A stretch of DNA of 64,000 nt from Alicyclobacillus tolerans (GCF_021739485.1 NZ_JAJFNK010000007.1:1-64000), one strand, 5' to 3'; positions 9,507 to 19,035 are shown, counted from the first letter of the stretch. A program made the numbers and translations. Notes: generated from the letters alone by a model not told the origin.

Positions 9507-9670
9507 GTGCACTACATTTCAAAATACGAGCAAGGCAAACACTTTCGTCCAAGCCCCCAAGGAATCATTATTTTTGTTCCTGGATGTAACGTTGCTGACA
9601 ACCTTGTGGAGCGAACCAACGTCTGCTATGCCGTTAATTGGCAGGGAGTCTTTTCGACTCTTACTATTCC

Positions 9671-10828
9671 TTATTGTTGATCTGTGTGAGGTTGAACATC
9701 AGAGGCTCGACGTTCCTGTACTGTTCTATCAAAAGTGGGTACTGGTGAAAGAGTTCGTACTGCATACCCTGCCCACTTTAAAAAATTTATCTTTGAATGA
9801 ATCAATTTGTATCCCCAGTACCCGTTTAGAAGTTTTATTACCTTGTCGATACCGTCATTGTCTAAGGATTCTACAAAACGCCGCAAGGCAAGGGAGTTGT
9901 AATATGAACTGCGTATAGAGGCAATAAGGTCTTCATATTTTTCAATTCCACAGATGTCGAGTGCCGCGTAAATGCCAGAAAGAATTGATGGGAATTGCCC
10001 GAACCCCATCAATGGCATTATGGTACCCAAACAGTTGCCAACAAAGAGGGTATTGCCAAGACGAGGAGATTCGGCAATGCCCATTATGTACTCGTTTACT
10101 TCAAACGAGTCCGTCACCTTTAAACTCTGCCCTAAATCCCGTGAAGCACGATCCTGGAACCTTTTCCACAACTCATCCTTATCATATGCGGAAATACCTT
10201 TATATTCGGGATAAGCTAAAACTAAAGTCGCTTCCTTTTCTGAAAAGGGGATGAGAAATCCATACCCAGTATGGGGAGCGAACCGCTGGTCAAACCAGCA
10301 TATGACACGAGCGCGAGAAAAAGCCCCTTCAACGGTTGTTCCTTTCAACGTAACGGTTAACCCCACCTCAAATGCCTGAATCCTTTTCACGTACTCAGCG
10401 TCACCAGTAGCGACGACAACATGAGTATATTCTCTGAGAAGATCCTCATAGGACTCTTCGGCATTGAAATGTACTTTCGATTTTACCTGTCGCGCAAGTT
10501 GATTCTCCAGTGACTCCTCGTGTCTGCCACGGATAGAAACAAAACCAATTGGACCTTTTAGAGTGGCTTGTTGGTTGGGGGAATAGAGAATTAACTCGTT
10601 AATGTTTGAAGGTGGCTGAATATAAATTTGGTGGTTCTCTGCCAAATATCTGACTTCATCCTTCACAGGACGGGAGAAGATGTCTGCAAATACTTCTCCA
10701 TTGATGAATCGGTCTCCGACCCGTGATCGTCTTTCTAAAATCGTGGGGTGAATTCCGTGACGTTCGAGTTCGATGGCGCAGGATAGCCCCGACAATCCTG
10801 CTCCCATAATTGCAACACGCATTTTCAC
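9671..10828 (-). CDS. FAD-dependent oxidoreductase
   Basis: About 385 residues. N-terminal Rossmann fold with dinucleotide-binding motif GAGLSGLS and downstream ERRSRVGDR, then VVVATGD around residue 140 and a late FVGNCLGTIMPLMGFGQ block that closes the FAD site, as in geranylgeranyl reductase/halogenase-like flavoproteins. No signal peptide; the C-terminal 60 residues are amphipathic. Start taken as GTG 10828 behind GAGG; ATG 10822 is an alternative. Stands alone, on the opposite strand to its neighbours. The substrate cannot be inferred. Confidence 0.75.
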   Translation of the reverse strand: MKMRVAIMGAGLSGLSCAIELERHGIHPTILERRSRVGDRFINGEVFADIFSRPVKDEVRYLAENHQIYIQPPSNINELILYSPNQQATLKGPIGFVSIRGRHEESLENQLARQVKSKVHFNAEESYEDLLREYTHVVVATGDAEYVKRIQAFEVGLTVTLKGTTVEGAFSRARVICWFDQRFAPHTGYGFLIPFSEKEATLVLAYPEYKGISAYDKDELWKRFQDRASRDLGQSLKVTDSFEVNEYIMGIAESPRLGNTLFVGNCLGTIMPLMGFGQFPSILSGIYAALDICGIEKYEDLIASIRSSYYNSLALRRFVESLDNDGIDKVIKLLNGYWGYKLIHSKINFLKWAGYAVRTLSPVPTFDRTVQERRASDVQPHTDQQ

Positions 10829-11010
10829 GAACATACCTCATCACATTCATATTTTGGTGAATTCGAGTTTTCCCCAGAATTTAGATGATATGCACCTATG
10901 CACACAAATCCTTCCGCCCAATGTAATTTACGTCTTATCAACCAGAGTGCGGAGCAAATATGATACCCTTAAATGGTTAACGAATCTTCACGAAGGGAAC
11001 GAGCACATCT

Positions 11011-11825
11011 ATGAATCAGCCCTATTCCACCACCAATTACCGAGGCAAACCCCTCTACATGAAAGTTCCAGAAATCACGCTATATTTTTGGATAGTGAAA
11101 TTGTTGACGACTGCCATGGGGGAATCGACATCGGACTATCTGGTCTATCACATCAATCCATATGTTGCCGTCATTCTGGGTTTCATCGGCTTTGTAGTCG
11201 CGCTTGTCCTACAGTTTTCCGTTAAGAAATACATAGCGTGGGTGTACTGGCTCTTTGTCGTCATTGTTGCGACTTTCGGTACGATGGTGGCTGATGTGAC
11301 GCATATCGTTTTGAGTGTGCCGTATTACGCCTCAACCATTGCTTTTGCTATCATTTTAACTGTGGTATTTACGACTTGGTACAAGGTTGAGGGAACATTG
11401 TCTATCCATAGCATCAATACACGTCGGCGTGAGATGTTCTACTGGGCGGCTGTGTTGGCTACATTCGCGATGGGAACCGCCACAGGAGATATGACGGCGA
11501 TGACGTTCCATCTGGGCTACTTACCTTCGGGAATTTTGTTTATTGTGTTGTTTCTTCTCCCAGGAGTCGGCTACATCTGTTCCGCCTGAATCCCATCTTT
11601 GCATTCTGGTTTGCTTATGTCATGACCCGACCGCTTGGTGCGTCTTTTGCAGATTGGTTTGGAAAGCCGAAAAGTATTACGGGTCTTGGGTATGGTGATG
11701 GGATTGTGGCTGGAGTATTCACTGTGCTTATCGTGATCTTCGTGGGCTATTTGACGGTGAGCAAGAGGGATGTTCAGAACGAAGCAGGAAGATATGAATA
11801 CAGGAATGAGTTTGGTCGTTCATGA
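11011..11825 (+). pseudogene. COG4705/DUF347-type membrane protein, frameshifted
   Basis: Multi-helix membrane protein of the DUF347 repeat family. The first piece (11011-11589) has KVPEITLYFW and TTAMGESTSDYL and about six helices; the second (to 11825) has MTRPLGASFADW, a signature of the same family, and the last helix. They are in different frames: near 11575-11590 the frame must shift to join GYI to FRLNPIFAFW, so one base appears missing. No alternative start in the second piece has a ribosome site. Function of the family is uncertain. Confidence 0.75.
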
Positions 11826-11909
11826 TTGGAACAGATCGGGAGCGAGGTCAATCGGGAAGGTCAAGGGTTTAACTAAAGGGACTTACCCATTAGAAACGAG
11901 GAGTTATTG

Positions 11910-12276
11910 ATGAATGACCGATTGAGCATGGCTGGGAGCTACTGAAAGGCATTCATGTGGAAGGGGGCGAGCGTACAATTGCCGCGTTCCAGGACATCGC
12001 GCCTGATTTGGGAAAATACATCATCGAGTTTGCTTATGGGGACATCTAAGCCGATCTGACTTGGACTTGAAATAGCGGCGATTGCTGACCACAGCGTGCT
12101 TAACCACGCAGGGGGATTGTGAACCACTCTCCGTACATATCAATACAGGGCTAAATGTGGGATTGACGCAAATTGAAATCGTCGAGGCGATCCTACACTG
12201 TATTCCCTACGTTGGCTTTCCACGGGTCATGAATGCGATGACGATGGCAAAGAAGGTGTTTGAGCGTAGGGATTAG
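11910..12276 (+). pseudogene. Carboxymuconolactone decarboxylase-family remnant
   Basis: Behind a good site (CGAGGAG) an ATG opens a gene whose pieces lie in shifting frames: ELLKGIHVEGGERT, DLGKYIIEFAYGDI, then RSDLDLK and RRLLTTACLTTQGDCEPLSVHI, then NTGLNVGLTQIEIVEAILHC. This is the helical carboxymuconolactone decarboxylase/AhpD-like fold. At least two frameshifts (near 11924 and 12045) and an in-frame TAG near 12090 break it. Dead gene. Confidence 0.75.
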
Positions 12277-12717
12277 GATGATGCTACCCGAAATCGCCAG
12301 GGAGTGAGTAGACAGTGAGAAGTGAAGCCAGGTAAAGTCGCCTTCATCATGGATGCAGTAATGAACTGATTGTAAATGTCGTGAAAATTGAAACTCCTGT
12401 CGTGGAACACAGGCGTGCGAACAAGGCGAGGAAAACCACAGCATCACGGGTTGTGGAATCTACCGAGTACGCGTCCCTTGGGATACTCCATGGATAAAGG
12501 TATTCATCATTAGATTGTTCACGTAAGACTGGTAGAAGCAAAGGTTATGTTCGAGAGAGGAATCAAAGTGTACATCTAACTTACGGTAAGTCTGGCATAT
12601 ACAAGGGCTGTTTGATGATTCAAAACGCAGTCTACAATTGAAAATGTACAAATGAGCGGTGTCCAGAGGTACCGCGTCTTTGATATTTGCCCAGCTTCCA
12701 TCGGCAGAGGTTAGGTC
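12277..12717. other. Intergenic, no intact gene
   Basis: About 440 bases. A short coding-like stretch (about 12375-12490, plus strand) reads as a protein tail, but stops lie on both sides and no family can be assigned. Probably decayed sequence continuous with the dead gene upstream. Confidence 0.3.
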
Positions 12718-13251
12718 TTAATGTTTTTTCTCCCTCACCATAACACCTTTGTTGCTAATCTCTTGAATTGTCGATGTAATCACGCCTGAATCGTCGCTAA
12801 TCGTGGCGTTCTTTTCCTGTTTGCCTGATGTATTTGCGAGTGTTACGTTGTACTGAAATGGTCTTGGTTCGTTCGGGAAACCTGCAAACACAAGCGAAGA
12901 ACCATCTTTCAATTTGACCTGTAACCAGTCAGCCCCGCCTTGTGATATCGCGGTCACATGGGGTTCGATTGATTTATCTTTTAAAAGCTGATTGACCAAT
13001 GAATTGATAAGCGTTGTTGATTGTCTGGCAGGTGGATTGACTACGAAATTTCCATCCGCCCCTGGACCCCATCCTTGAACGCTAATAGAAGATACATCAT
13101 TGGTCGAAATCAACATCCACGATGGTAGATTACTCGAAATTTTGTTCGAAACAGTTGTGGTTCCCCCGTCATTCCCCATGGGGATTTGACCGCAACCTGC
13201 TAACGATAAAATCAAAGCCGTACTTATTCCAAGCAGTAGTCTGTGTTTCAT
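12718..13251 (-). CDS. Lipoprotein, ECF-type promoter
   Basis: 177 residues. Signal peptide with lipobox LAGC (Cys20), so predicted membrane-anchored outside the cytoplasm. The mature part has a VSSISV strand, a helix with INSLVNQLL, then LQVKLKDGSSLVF: the same order of elements as the 13324 and 14809 lipoproteins and the ectodomain of the 26103 anti-sigma factor, though it lacks their final WL..NxW motif. A promoter of the TGAAAC-N17-CGTCTT type lies 21-49 bases upstream. Function unknown; an accessory of the ECF system is inferred. Confidence 0.75.
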   Translation of the reverse strand: MKHRLLLGISTALILSLAGCGQIPMGNDGGTTTVSNKISSNLPSWMLISTNDVSSISVQGWGPGADGNFVVNPPARQSTTLINSLVNQLLKDKSIEPHVTAISQGGADWLQVKLKDGSSLVFAGFPNEPRPFQYNVTLANTSGKQEKNATISDDSGVITSTIQEISNKGVMVREKKH

Positions 13252-13271
13252 TGGATTCCCTCGTATCTGAT

Positions 13272-13300
13272 AAGACGTCTAATTACACAATTTGGTTTCA
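13272..13300 (-). promoter_or_regulatory. ECF sigma promoter for 12718 lipoprotein
   Basis: Reading on the minus strand: TGAAAC (13300-13295), 17-base spacer, CGTCTT (13277-13272). Fits SigW/SigM-like ECF promoters and the other sites in this window. Confidence 0.65.
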
Positions 13301-13323
13301 TTTCGCATTTAATTGTGATGTAT

Positions 13324-14004
13324 TTATTGATGGACGCTTGAACTAAAATTTGCCCTCCATTGGTTATTCTTGAGCCAGGTGTATAAGGGCTTATCGCTCA
13401 AATAGGTAACTTCTCCGTTTTGATTGACTTCCACTACATTTTGTACGAACTTGGTTGTATACAGTTGATTTCCGTTTTGATCTACATTTCCTTTGGCGAT
13501 GTAGAACGCTGGGTAGATGCTAATTTGTCCTCCTGTTGTCGTCACAATGCTCAATCGCGATGGACTTATATTTGCATTGAACCGCAGTCCCACGGGCTGT
13601 TTGGGTATTTGAACGGTTGTAGTCACTGATCCATCCTTAAGCAAAGAGTATACCTTTGAATTGGTTGATTGTTGGGTAATTGGCGACCATACAGTTCCAG
13701 CCGCCGTATCCGCTTGAATAGTGAGAGATTTTATAGACGGAATACTGAATGCAGATATCCCTTTTGCTGACGGTTTGGTTACGGAAACGGTCGATGTACT
13801 CTCTGTGCCAACTTGGCTGGATACTGGTTTAGTTGTATTTCTTGCCGTGTTGGTGGGTGTTGTATTTGTCACAGTGCTTGTCGCTGTTTGATTGGGCACG
13901 GTTGACGATGAATTTCCGCCAGTTAAAGCTTTTGTGTTGCCGCATCCCACTACAGTTAAAATTGTGAGACCAGCCAGTCCGCTTAATAGAAGTCTGTTTT
14001 TCAT
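13324..14004 (-). CDS. Lipoprotein with WL..NxW domain
   Basis: 226 residues. Lipobox VVGC (Cys21), then a low-complexity Thr/Asn/Ser linker to about residue 75, then a globular domain with a SLTIQ strand, a region giving GGQISIYPAFYI, VQNVVEVNQNGEVTYLS and finally PLYTWLKNNQW near the C-terminus. The anti-sigma ectodomain of 26103-27386 has the same series ending in QLYTWLTKNQW, so this looks like a freestanding copy of a sensor domain. Preceded by a promoter CGTAAC-N17-CGTCTA. Exported and membrane-anchored. Ligand unknown. Confidence 0.8.
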   Translation of the reverse strand: MKNRLLLSGLAGLTILTVVGCGNTKALTGGNSSSTVPNQTATSTVTNTTPTNTARNTTKPVSSQVGTESTSTVSVTKPSAKGISAFSIPSIKSLTIQADTAAGTVWSPITQQSTNSKVYSLLKDGSVTTTVQIPKQPVGLRFNANISPSRLSIVTTTGGQISIYPAFYIAKGNVDQNGNQLYTTKFVQNVVEVNQNGEVTYLSDKPLYTWLKNNQWRANFSSSVHQ

Positions 14005-14032
14005 GATGTCTCTACCCCCTTGTATATGATTA

Positions 14033-14061
14033 TAGACGGGTTTTATAAGTCAATGGTTACG
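14033..14061 (-). promoter_or_regulatory. ECF sigma promoter for 13324 lipoprotein
   Basis: Minus strand: CGTAAC (14061-14056), 17-base spacer, CGTCTA (14038-14033), about 30 bases before the ATG. Confidence 0.75.
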
Positions 14062-14133
14062 AGGGATGCGCTGATTTAATGTGATTTGAAAAAATCTGGT
14101 GATCTCCAATTGAATAAGGATATCGCACATCAA

Positions 14134-14565
14134 TCACATAATCCGAGCAATTAGCTCATCACCGTGCACAGTCAGTTTTGACTTCTGAGGTGCGTCCTGA
14201 GTTGGATAAGCTTTTTTTCCACACGAACACCACATCGATGGATACGGCAGTTCGGATATATGCACTTGACCACAGTCACATTGATAGCGCGGTGCCCGTA
14301 TTACTTGAAAAATTGTCCTGGTGTCGGGAACATAGAGATGGGTCAGGGTTCCTGGAGACCATTTGTTGGCACGGACTCGAATTTGTCCCTGGTCATGTGT
14401 GAATGTTACTGGAATGATGCTACCATCGAAAGCCCTGCATTGTTTGATCCCCTTAATCCGACGGATCACCTTTCTGCGAGACGTTGCTTCAACGATATGG
14501 ATAAATCTCGTACCCGACTCGGATTGTGCTGAAATCTCCCACCAACGTAGACGTTTTTCATTCAT
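14134..14565 (-). CDS. Small cysteine (zinc-ribbon-like) protein, copy 1
   Basis: 143-residue soluble protein with a basic N-terminal half (RRKVIRRIK) and a C-terminal pair of knuckles, CDCG and WCSCGKKA, spaced about 15 residues apart, which probably bind a metal. Start at 14565 (MNEKRLRWW) because GGAGCGAGGAAC precedes it; an in-frame ATG 30 bases upstream lacks a site. Close paralogue of 25423-25854, and a decayed third copy lies at 21744. Each intact copy has an ECF-type promoter. No family recognised; a nucleic-acid-binding or metal-sensing role is a guess. Confidence 0.8.
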   Translation of the reverse strand: MNEKRLRWWEISAQSESGTRFIHIVEATSRRKVIRRIKGIKQCRAFDGSIIPVTFTHDQGQIRVRANKWSPGTLTHLYVPDTRTIFQVIRAPRYQCDCGQVHISELPYPSMWCSCGKKAYPTQDAPQKSKLTVHGDELIARIM

Positions 14566-14596
14566 GTTCCTCGCTCCGTTGTCGCTTCTATACATG

Positions 14597-14625
14597 TAGA
14601 CGTAGCATCATATAGATTCGTCTCA
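14597..14625 (-). promoter_or_regulatory. ECF-type promoter for cysteine protein copy 1
   Basis: Minus strand: TGAGAC (14625-14620), 17-base spacer, CGTCTA (14602-14597). The sequence from the -10 box through the start codon is nearly identical to that of the second copy, while the -35 box differs slightly from the lipoprotein sites. Confidence 0.65.
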
Positions 14626-14808
14626 ATGATGGCAGAGGGAAGTAATGGGTATGCTTGATTTGAAGTATGCTCACCTGATTGAAAAAGCATAGGGTTCACA
14701 TGCATGATAATCAGGTGCAGATTGGACAATTATGCCCTACAAGCGTTGGAATTAGGATTTACAATACCCAAGGTTCATCATCATTGCCGCGTGGATGTAG
14801 TCTATATC

Positions 14809-16161
14809 TCATTGTTTCCAATCTTTTTGCCAACCATTGTTTAACCAGTTGGCAAGCTGTGGTGAGTAATAACGAATCAATTTGCCTGTACCAGTGGATT
14901 GAACATCCACGTATTCATTGGAACGTTTCGATCCCTGCAAGACTCTTCCATCTGGTTGCGTAGTCGTAGTAGGAAGCCATGCTTGAGAGATGTCTATTTC
15001 CTTTTTGCTGTTTAGTTTGACAACAAGCGTTGTCGGACCAAAGCTCATGGTCGTAGAATTGGATTGTTCGTAACTCATGGGTTTTGCCAAATCGATCCAC
15101 TGTAATAGTTGTGTTATTTTGGTTTTATTTTGTGCGGAATCTGCAAAAATAGGTTTTGGGTTAGGACTTGTGGAATTCAAGACCACTTGAATAGACTGTA
15201 CATCTCTGAGCATGGGCGGAGTAATATGCGGATTTTCAAAAACTGATTCGATGTCCTTTTCGAGTGTTGGTGAAGCTCCACTGGTTAGTTCAACGTTGCT
15301 GTTACCAACCTTAACCGTTGCAGAAAGGAGTGAATATGTTGCATTTGTGATCGAACCATTTTTTTCATAGAATTTCGCACTGATAGTGGTGATGGTTCCA
15401 GATGTAGCAGTTGTTCCGCCACCGCTTATTCCAGGTGTTGAAACTTGAAGTGCATTGATCGCTTGAACTACTTTTGTAATCCATTGTTTGTCCGTAATTG
15501 TTTTACTTACTTTACCTTTTGTGAGCACCACTTTAACAATGTCCGACGGTAAGTACGAATCCTTGGGTCGAGGTGGCACCACAATATACGATGCCTTTAA
15601 TTTAAATATCGTTTCACCGTTTTGTTTCAGAATTAAAAATCCAAGACTGATATCGGGACTTCGTGTAGGTGCCCCAGGAGGACTGTTTTTTGTGAAGGCA
15701 AAGTAATCACTTGATGGATTCCCTACTTTACCAGATTGTCCTTGTCCGCTAATCGTGTACCCCAACTTTTTGAATTGCTGTGTGTACCATTTTTTGATTT
15801 GCGTCTGTGAGTCTTTCGATTTAAAGTACAACACCCCATCGACCAAATCCCCATCCATAGGTGTCCCCATATCGCCAATTGCGGTCACTGGTTTCGTTGG
15901 TGTAGCCCCAGGGTACGCAGGTAGATATACAATGACAGGTGTATTGGGTGGGGAGACATTCGGAAGTTGTTGCTTGACCAAAGGATCTGGACTGAGTACC
16001 AATTTCGTATCGGTAGGAGAGGTATGTGCAAAAAAGGTAATCGGCTCATTTGATGGAGAAACAGGTTGTCCACCATCGGTACGAACTTTCTGAGTAGCCC
16101 CACAACCAGCCAAAACGAATGAACAAAAGATGGATGCGCCAACAAGTATCGTTCTCTTCAT
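14809..16161 (-). CDS. Large lipoprotein, ECF-type promoter
   Basis: 450 residues. Signal peptide with lipobox LAGC (Cys20), then a Pro-rich stretch and two globular regions. About residues 70-200 contain a helix with KWYTQQFKKLGYTISG, common in exported proteins of this lineage. About 320-450 repeat the order seen in the 13324 lipoprotein and the 26103 anti-sigma ectodomain (SIQVVL strand, helix TQLLQWIDLAKP, TLVVKLNSKKEIDI strand, final SPQLANWLNNGW). Promoter TGTAAC-N17-CGTCTC lies 21 bases upstream. Role unknown; an extracytoplasmic partner or decoy of the ECF sensor is inferred. Confidence 0.8.
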   Translation of the reverse strand: MKRTILVGASIFCSFVLAGCGATQKVRTDGGQPVSPSNEPITFFAHTSPTDTKLVLSPDPLVKQQLPNVSPPNTPVIVYLPAYPGATPTKPVTAIGDMGTPMDGDLVDGVLYFKSKDSQTQIKKWYTQQFKKLGYTISGQGQSGKVGNPSSDYFAFTKNSPPGAPTRSPDISLGFLILKQNGETIFKLKASYIVVPPRPKDSYLPSDIVKVVLTKGKVSKTITDKQWITKVVQAINALQVSTPGISGGGTTATSGTITTISAKFYEKNGSITNATYSLLSATVKVGNSNVELTSGASPTLEKDIESVFENPHITPPMLRDVQSIQVVLNSTSPNPKPIFADSAQNKTKITQLLQWIDLAKPMSYEQSNSTTMSFGPTTLVVKLNSKKEIDISQAWLPTTTTQPDGRVLQGSKRSNEYVDVQSTGTGKLIRYYSPQLANWLNNGWQKDWKQ

Positions 16162-16182
16162 GATTTAATCCCCCCTACAAAT

Positions 16183-16211
16183 GAGACGCTCCGATTCACT
16201 ACTTGGTTACA
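16183..16211 (-). promoter_or_regulatory. ECF sigma promoter for 14809 lipoprotein
   Basis: Minus strand: TGTAAC (16211-16206), 17-base spacer, CGTCTC (16188-16183). Confidence 0.75.
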
Positions 16212-16338
16212 CTCGCTTTTCAATCAGGGAGTTACAAAGCCGTCTGATGTATTCATCCAATATCAGATTCGGAATTCATCCCGCGTTCAGCGAATTACCG
16301 TACACATTCATTTCATTTTGTATTAAGAAAATAATGGA

Positions 16339-16367
16339 TGTAACCGATTTGGGTTTTGTGTGGTCTA
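16339..16367 (+). promoter_or_regulatory. ECF sigma promoter for 16405 secreted protein
   Basis: TGTAAC (16339-16344), 17-base spacer, GGTCTA (16362-16367). Only the first base of the -10 box differs from CGTCTA. It lies 38 bases before the ATG. Confidence 0.65.
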
Positions 16368-16404
16368 TCTTCACGTCAACTCAAATCCAGGAGGTTACAA
16401 CATC

Positions 16405-17532
16405 ATGAAGAAACCAATTCAGAAGCTTTTCGGGGTGACGGGAATGCTGTGCGTACTCTCCGTCCTTCCTGTGACTGCTTATGCCAATACACAAGTGCAT
16501 CAGGAGTTTCAGTCCACAATTTCGGTAGACAACACGGTTCAGTCGAAGCCGATTGCCATTACCGCGATGGATGGTCAAACACTGACAACCTACATGCCAA
16601 TTTGGTACGTAGACGAGGCGTTAAAGGCGGCGGGATATATCGCATCCTGGAATGGAAGCAGTCACACATGGAGTCTCACCAGAACTGTACCTGCCAACTA
16701 CTACTCAAAGCTTTCGGTTGGGACAGGGAATACCAATATTGACGTAAATGGGACATTGGTGAAAAAGGTGAACACCATCGTTATCAAAGACCCTGCTGGT
16801 GGGGCGAATGCACAGGACACGACCTATATGCCGATTTATTACATCGATCAACTGTTTAAATCAGTGGGCATCTTCTTTAGTTGGAATGGTAATTACTGGG
16901 ACTTGCGGGATTGGGGTGGTGTGACACAACTTTCGGGGAACACGTCTGTTCCTGTCGGGAAAGCAGACTTGTTAACCCTTTCAGCCACGAAGGGCGATAC
17001 GGTTACAATTCCTTGGAGTGATGTGGCTGTTCAGGTTCAGGGACCGAGCACGGCAACAGTGGATCAAAATGGGGATTTTAGAGCCAACACACCTGGGCAA
17101 TACAAAGTACAGACTACATTTGGCGGAACAAAGTCTTCTATCACTATCGACGTGTATCATCCGCAAACTGCTTCTGTGAACGTGACACTTGGTAATGGGG
17201 TACTTGATACCAATACGGCATCCAAAGTGGAAAAGACGGATTCCGTTACGGTACAAGTGGTTGATGCAAATAATGACACCATCGCAAACTTTAATGGAAC
17301 TGTACAACTCTCCATCCCATCTTCGGGTGGAACTTTGTCTAATGAGGGAATCGTCGAAATTCAGAATGGTGTTGGAACGCTCACTCTCACTGCACCAAGT
17401 AGTGAACCTGTGCAGGATGAGTCAACCATTACCGCGTCAAGGTTAATCTCAGACACAGCATCAACTACACTGAACACCATTCACTACGGCACAGTGGTTG
17501 AACACTATACGTCTGCCCAACTGTCTAACTAA
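16405..17532 (+). CDS. Secreted stalk-like protein with PIYY/WNG repeats
   Basis: 375 residues. Cleavable signal peptide ending near AYA (about residue 24). Two copies of a repeat follow: YMPIWYVDEALKAAG...WNG (about 55-85) and YMPIYYIDQLFKSVG...WNG (about 140-170), similar in layout to the copper amine oxidase N-terminal/stalk domain (VPLR..aealG..v.Wd). Two Ig-like beta domains follow (about 185-265 and 270-365). The same repeat appears twice in 22035-23048. Start ATG 16405 behind CCAGGAGG; an in-frame GTG at 16360 lies in the promoter. Likely envelope-associated. Followed by the first sigma operon. Confidence 0.8.
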   Translation: MKKPIQKLFGVTGMLCVLSVLPVTAYANTQVHQEFQSTISVDNTVQSKPIAITAMDGQTLTTYMPIWYVDEALKAAGYIASWNGSSHTWSLTRTVPANYYSKLSVGTGNTNIDVNGTLVKKVNTIVIKDPAGGANAQDTTYMPIYYIDQLFKSVGIFFSWNGNYWDLRDWGGVTQLSGNTSVPVGKADLLTLSATKGDTVTIPWSDVAVQVQGPSTATVDQNGDFRANTPGQYKVQTTFGGTKSSITIDVYHPQTASVNVTLGNGVLDTNTASKVEKTDSVTVQVVDANNDTIANFNGTVQLSIPSSGGTLSNEGIVEIQNGVGTLTLTAPSSEPVQDESTITASRLISDTASTTLNTIHYGTVVEHYTSAQLSN

Positions 17533-17546
17533 TCGGTTCGTCACCT

Positions 17547-17574
17547 TGAAACATAATCCAAATCGATCCGTCGA
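17547..17574 (+). promoter_or_regulatory. ECF promoter for the first sigma operon
   Basis: TGAAAC (17547-17552), 16-base spacer, CGTCGA (17569-17574), about 45 bases before the sigma start. Fits self-regulation of an ECF operon. Confidence 0.6.
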
Positions 17575-17619
17575 ATACTATTATGATGGTTTGAACGGGT
17601 TTGTTTGGAGGTGAACGGA

Positions 17620-18147
17620 TTGGATATATCCATGGATGCCGCGACGGCAACGGAACACCTGTTTGAACAGTATAAACATGAAGTTTATCGCTATGCCAGA
17701 TATGCACTCGGAAGTTCGAGTGAGGCAGAGGATGTTGTTCAGGAGGTATTTATTAAGGTCTTACGCAATTGGGATCGATTTCGTGGTGATGCCAGCCCAA
17801 AGACATGGCTTTGGACGATTGTTCGAAGCTGTATTGCAGATAGAGGAAGAAAAAGAAAGCGACAACGAGGCGAAGTGGAACTGAATGACAATCTGGATGG
17901 CTACGGCTCCTATCACGATACGGGCACCTTGGAAATGGAGGATAGCCTTCGTCGTTTGTCACAAGCACATCGAGAGGTCATTGTACTTCGTATTCTACAA
18001 GACTGGTCGGTGGCAGATACGGCAAGGATATTGGGGTGGAGCGAATCGAAGGTCAAAACGACGCTTCACCGAGCAGTAACCACTTTGCGAAAACAAATGG
18101 AGAATGAAGAAGGGAGGGGGAGCGTCCATGGATTACAAGGACATTAA
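17620..18147 (+). CDS. ECF sigma factor 1
   Basis: 175 residues with region 2 (about 10-80: LFEQYKHEVYRYARY, AEDVVQEVFIKVLRNW, KTWLWTIVRS) and region 4 (about 110-165: SLRRLSQAHREVIVLRI, ILGWSESKVKTTLHRA). It directs RNA polymerase to a small set of stress promoters. Start TTG 17620 is chosen because GGAGG lies 8 bases before it; other in-frame starts overlap that site. Overlaps the anti-sigma gene by 20 bases, so the two are coupled. A TGAAAC-N16-CGTCGA promoter upstream suggests self-control. Confidence 0.92.
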   Translation: MDISMDAATATEHLFEQYKHEVYRYARYALGSSSEAEDVVQEVFIKVLRNWDRFRGDASPKTWLWTIVRSCIADRGRKRKRQRGEVELNDNLDGYGSYHDTGTLEMEDSLRRLSQAHREVIVLRILQDWSVADTARILGWSESKVKTTLHRAVTTLRKQMENEEGRGSVHGLQGH

Positions 18148-18910
18148 AGAGCAACTTTCATCGCTAAATGATGTTACACTTTCGAGAGATACGGAAGAAC
18201 GGATTCGTCAAAATATCCAACAGGAAATCGTGAGACATCGAAATAAACGGAAAAGAAATTGGAATTTGAACCGACTCGGTGGGGCATTTGCATCCGTTGC
18301 CGCTGTAACGATTCTTGCTGTGGGCTATTTCAGCGTAACCCACATGAAAGGAGCAGGCAATTCCACTCAGTTTCTTCCAGGGCGGTCTACGACCGCACAG
18401 CAACCATCTGCCAATCCGACGACTTCCCAACAAAACTCTTTTTCAAATCCGTCCAAAGCTCAGAATGCACCGTCCAGTTCAAGCAATGCACAAAATAAAC
18501 CAGCTAATTCTGCAGTTTCGACAAATAAAACGCCCAACTCTACGAGTGCTCAATCCGTAGCTCATTTAGTTCAAGCGAGCTATACAAAGTCCGAGCAAGC
18601 AAAAATGTTATCCGTGGCACAAGCTGTAGGAGTAACAGGATACGTGCCAACCAAGTTGCTTTCAGGGGATTCGTTCGTACTTGTGAAGAACGGGGGAAAA
18701 GGAACGCTCATCATCGACTATCATTCAATGTGGTTGATTGAGACCAATCAGCCGCAAACTCCACCCAATCAACAGACAAACCGCGCTATCCAACTGGGGC
18801 AGACGTATATCACCGTGCAGAATATGCAAACCAGCGAACCGTCACTGGATGCCAATGTGCAAGCCATTATGAACTCTTTTGTTCCCGTTTCTCAGCTATC
18901 CGTAAAGTGA
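18128..18910 (+). CDS. Anti-sigma factor 1 with DUF4367-like ectodomain
   Basis: 260 residues. Cytoplasmic N-terminus of about 45 residues that should bind the sigma factor (no HxxxCxxC zinc motif), one transmembrane helix (about 47-66), a Ser/Asn/Gln-rich linker (to about 150), then an extracytoplasmic domain with VTGYVPTKLLSGDSFVLV, GTLIIDYHSMWLIE and a final ANVQAIMNSF helix, like DUF4367. Start ATG 18128 lies inside the sigma gene behind GGAGGGGGAG. The same kind of domain recurs in the lipoproteins at 19071 and 20547. Confidence 0.85.
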   Translation: MDYKDIKEQLSSLNDVTLSRDTEERIRQNIQQEIVRHRNKRKRNWNLNRLGGAFASVAAVTILAVGYFSVTHMKGAGNSTQFLPGRSTTAQQPSANPTTSQQNSFSNPSKAQNAPSSSSNAQNKPANSAVSTNKTPNSTSAQSVAHLVQASYTKSEQAKMLSVAQAVGVTGYVPTKLLSGDSFVLVKNGGKGTLIIDYHSMWLIETNQPQTPPNQQTNRAIQLGQTYITVQNMQTSEPSLDANVQAIMNSFVPVSQLSVK

Positions 18911-19007
18911 TACAAGGCGGTGCCCGTAGGCAATAGAAAAGCCTTTTCATGAGATACGTCATCACTGTTGTGGCTTTGGGGACAGCGAGCCGCCAGTTGT
19001 GACTAAG

Positions 19008-19035
19008 TGTACCAATTTAAAAATACGGTCGTCTA
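19008..19035 (+). promoter_or_regulatory. ECF sigma promoter for 19071 lipoprotein
   Basis: TGTACC (19008-19013), 16-base spacer, CGTCTA (19030-19035), about 36 bases before the start codon. Confidence 0.7.

Noticed and set aside
12375-12490. Possible sugar-kinase-like tail (SRVVESTEYASLGILHG)
   Set aside because: Too short and flanked by stops; similarity to FGGY kinases is only suggestive.
18128-18145. MDYKD at the anti-sigma 1 start resembles an epitope tag
   Set aside because: The tag continues DDDK; here IKEQ follows, so it is chance.
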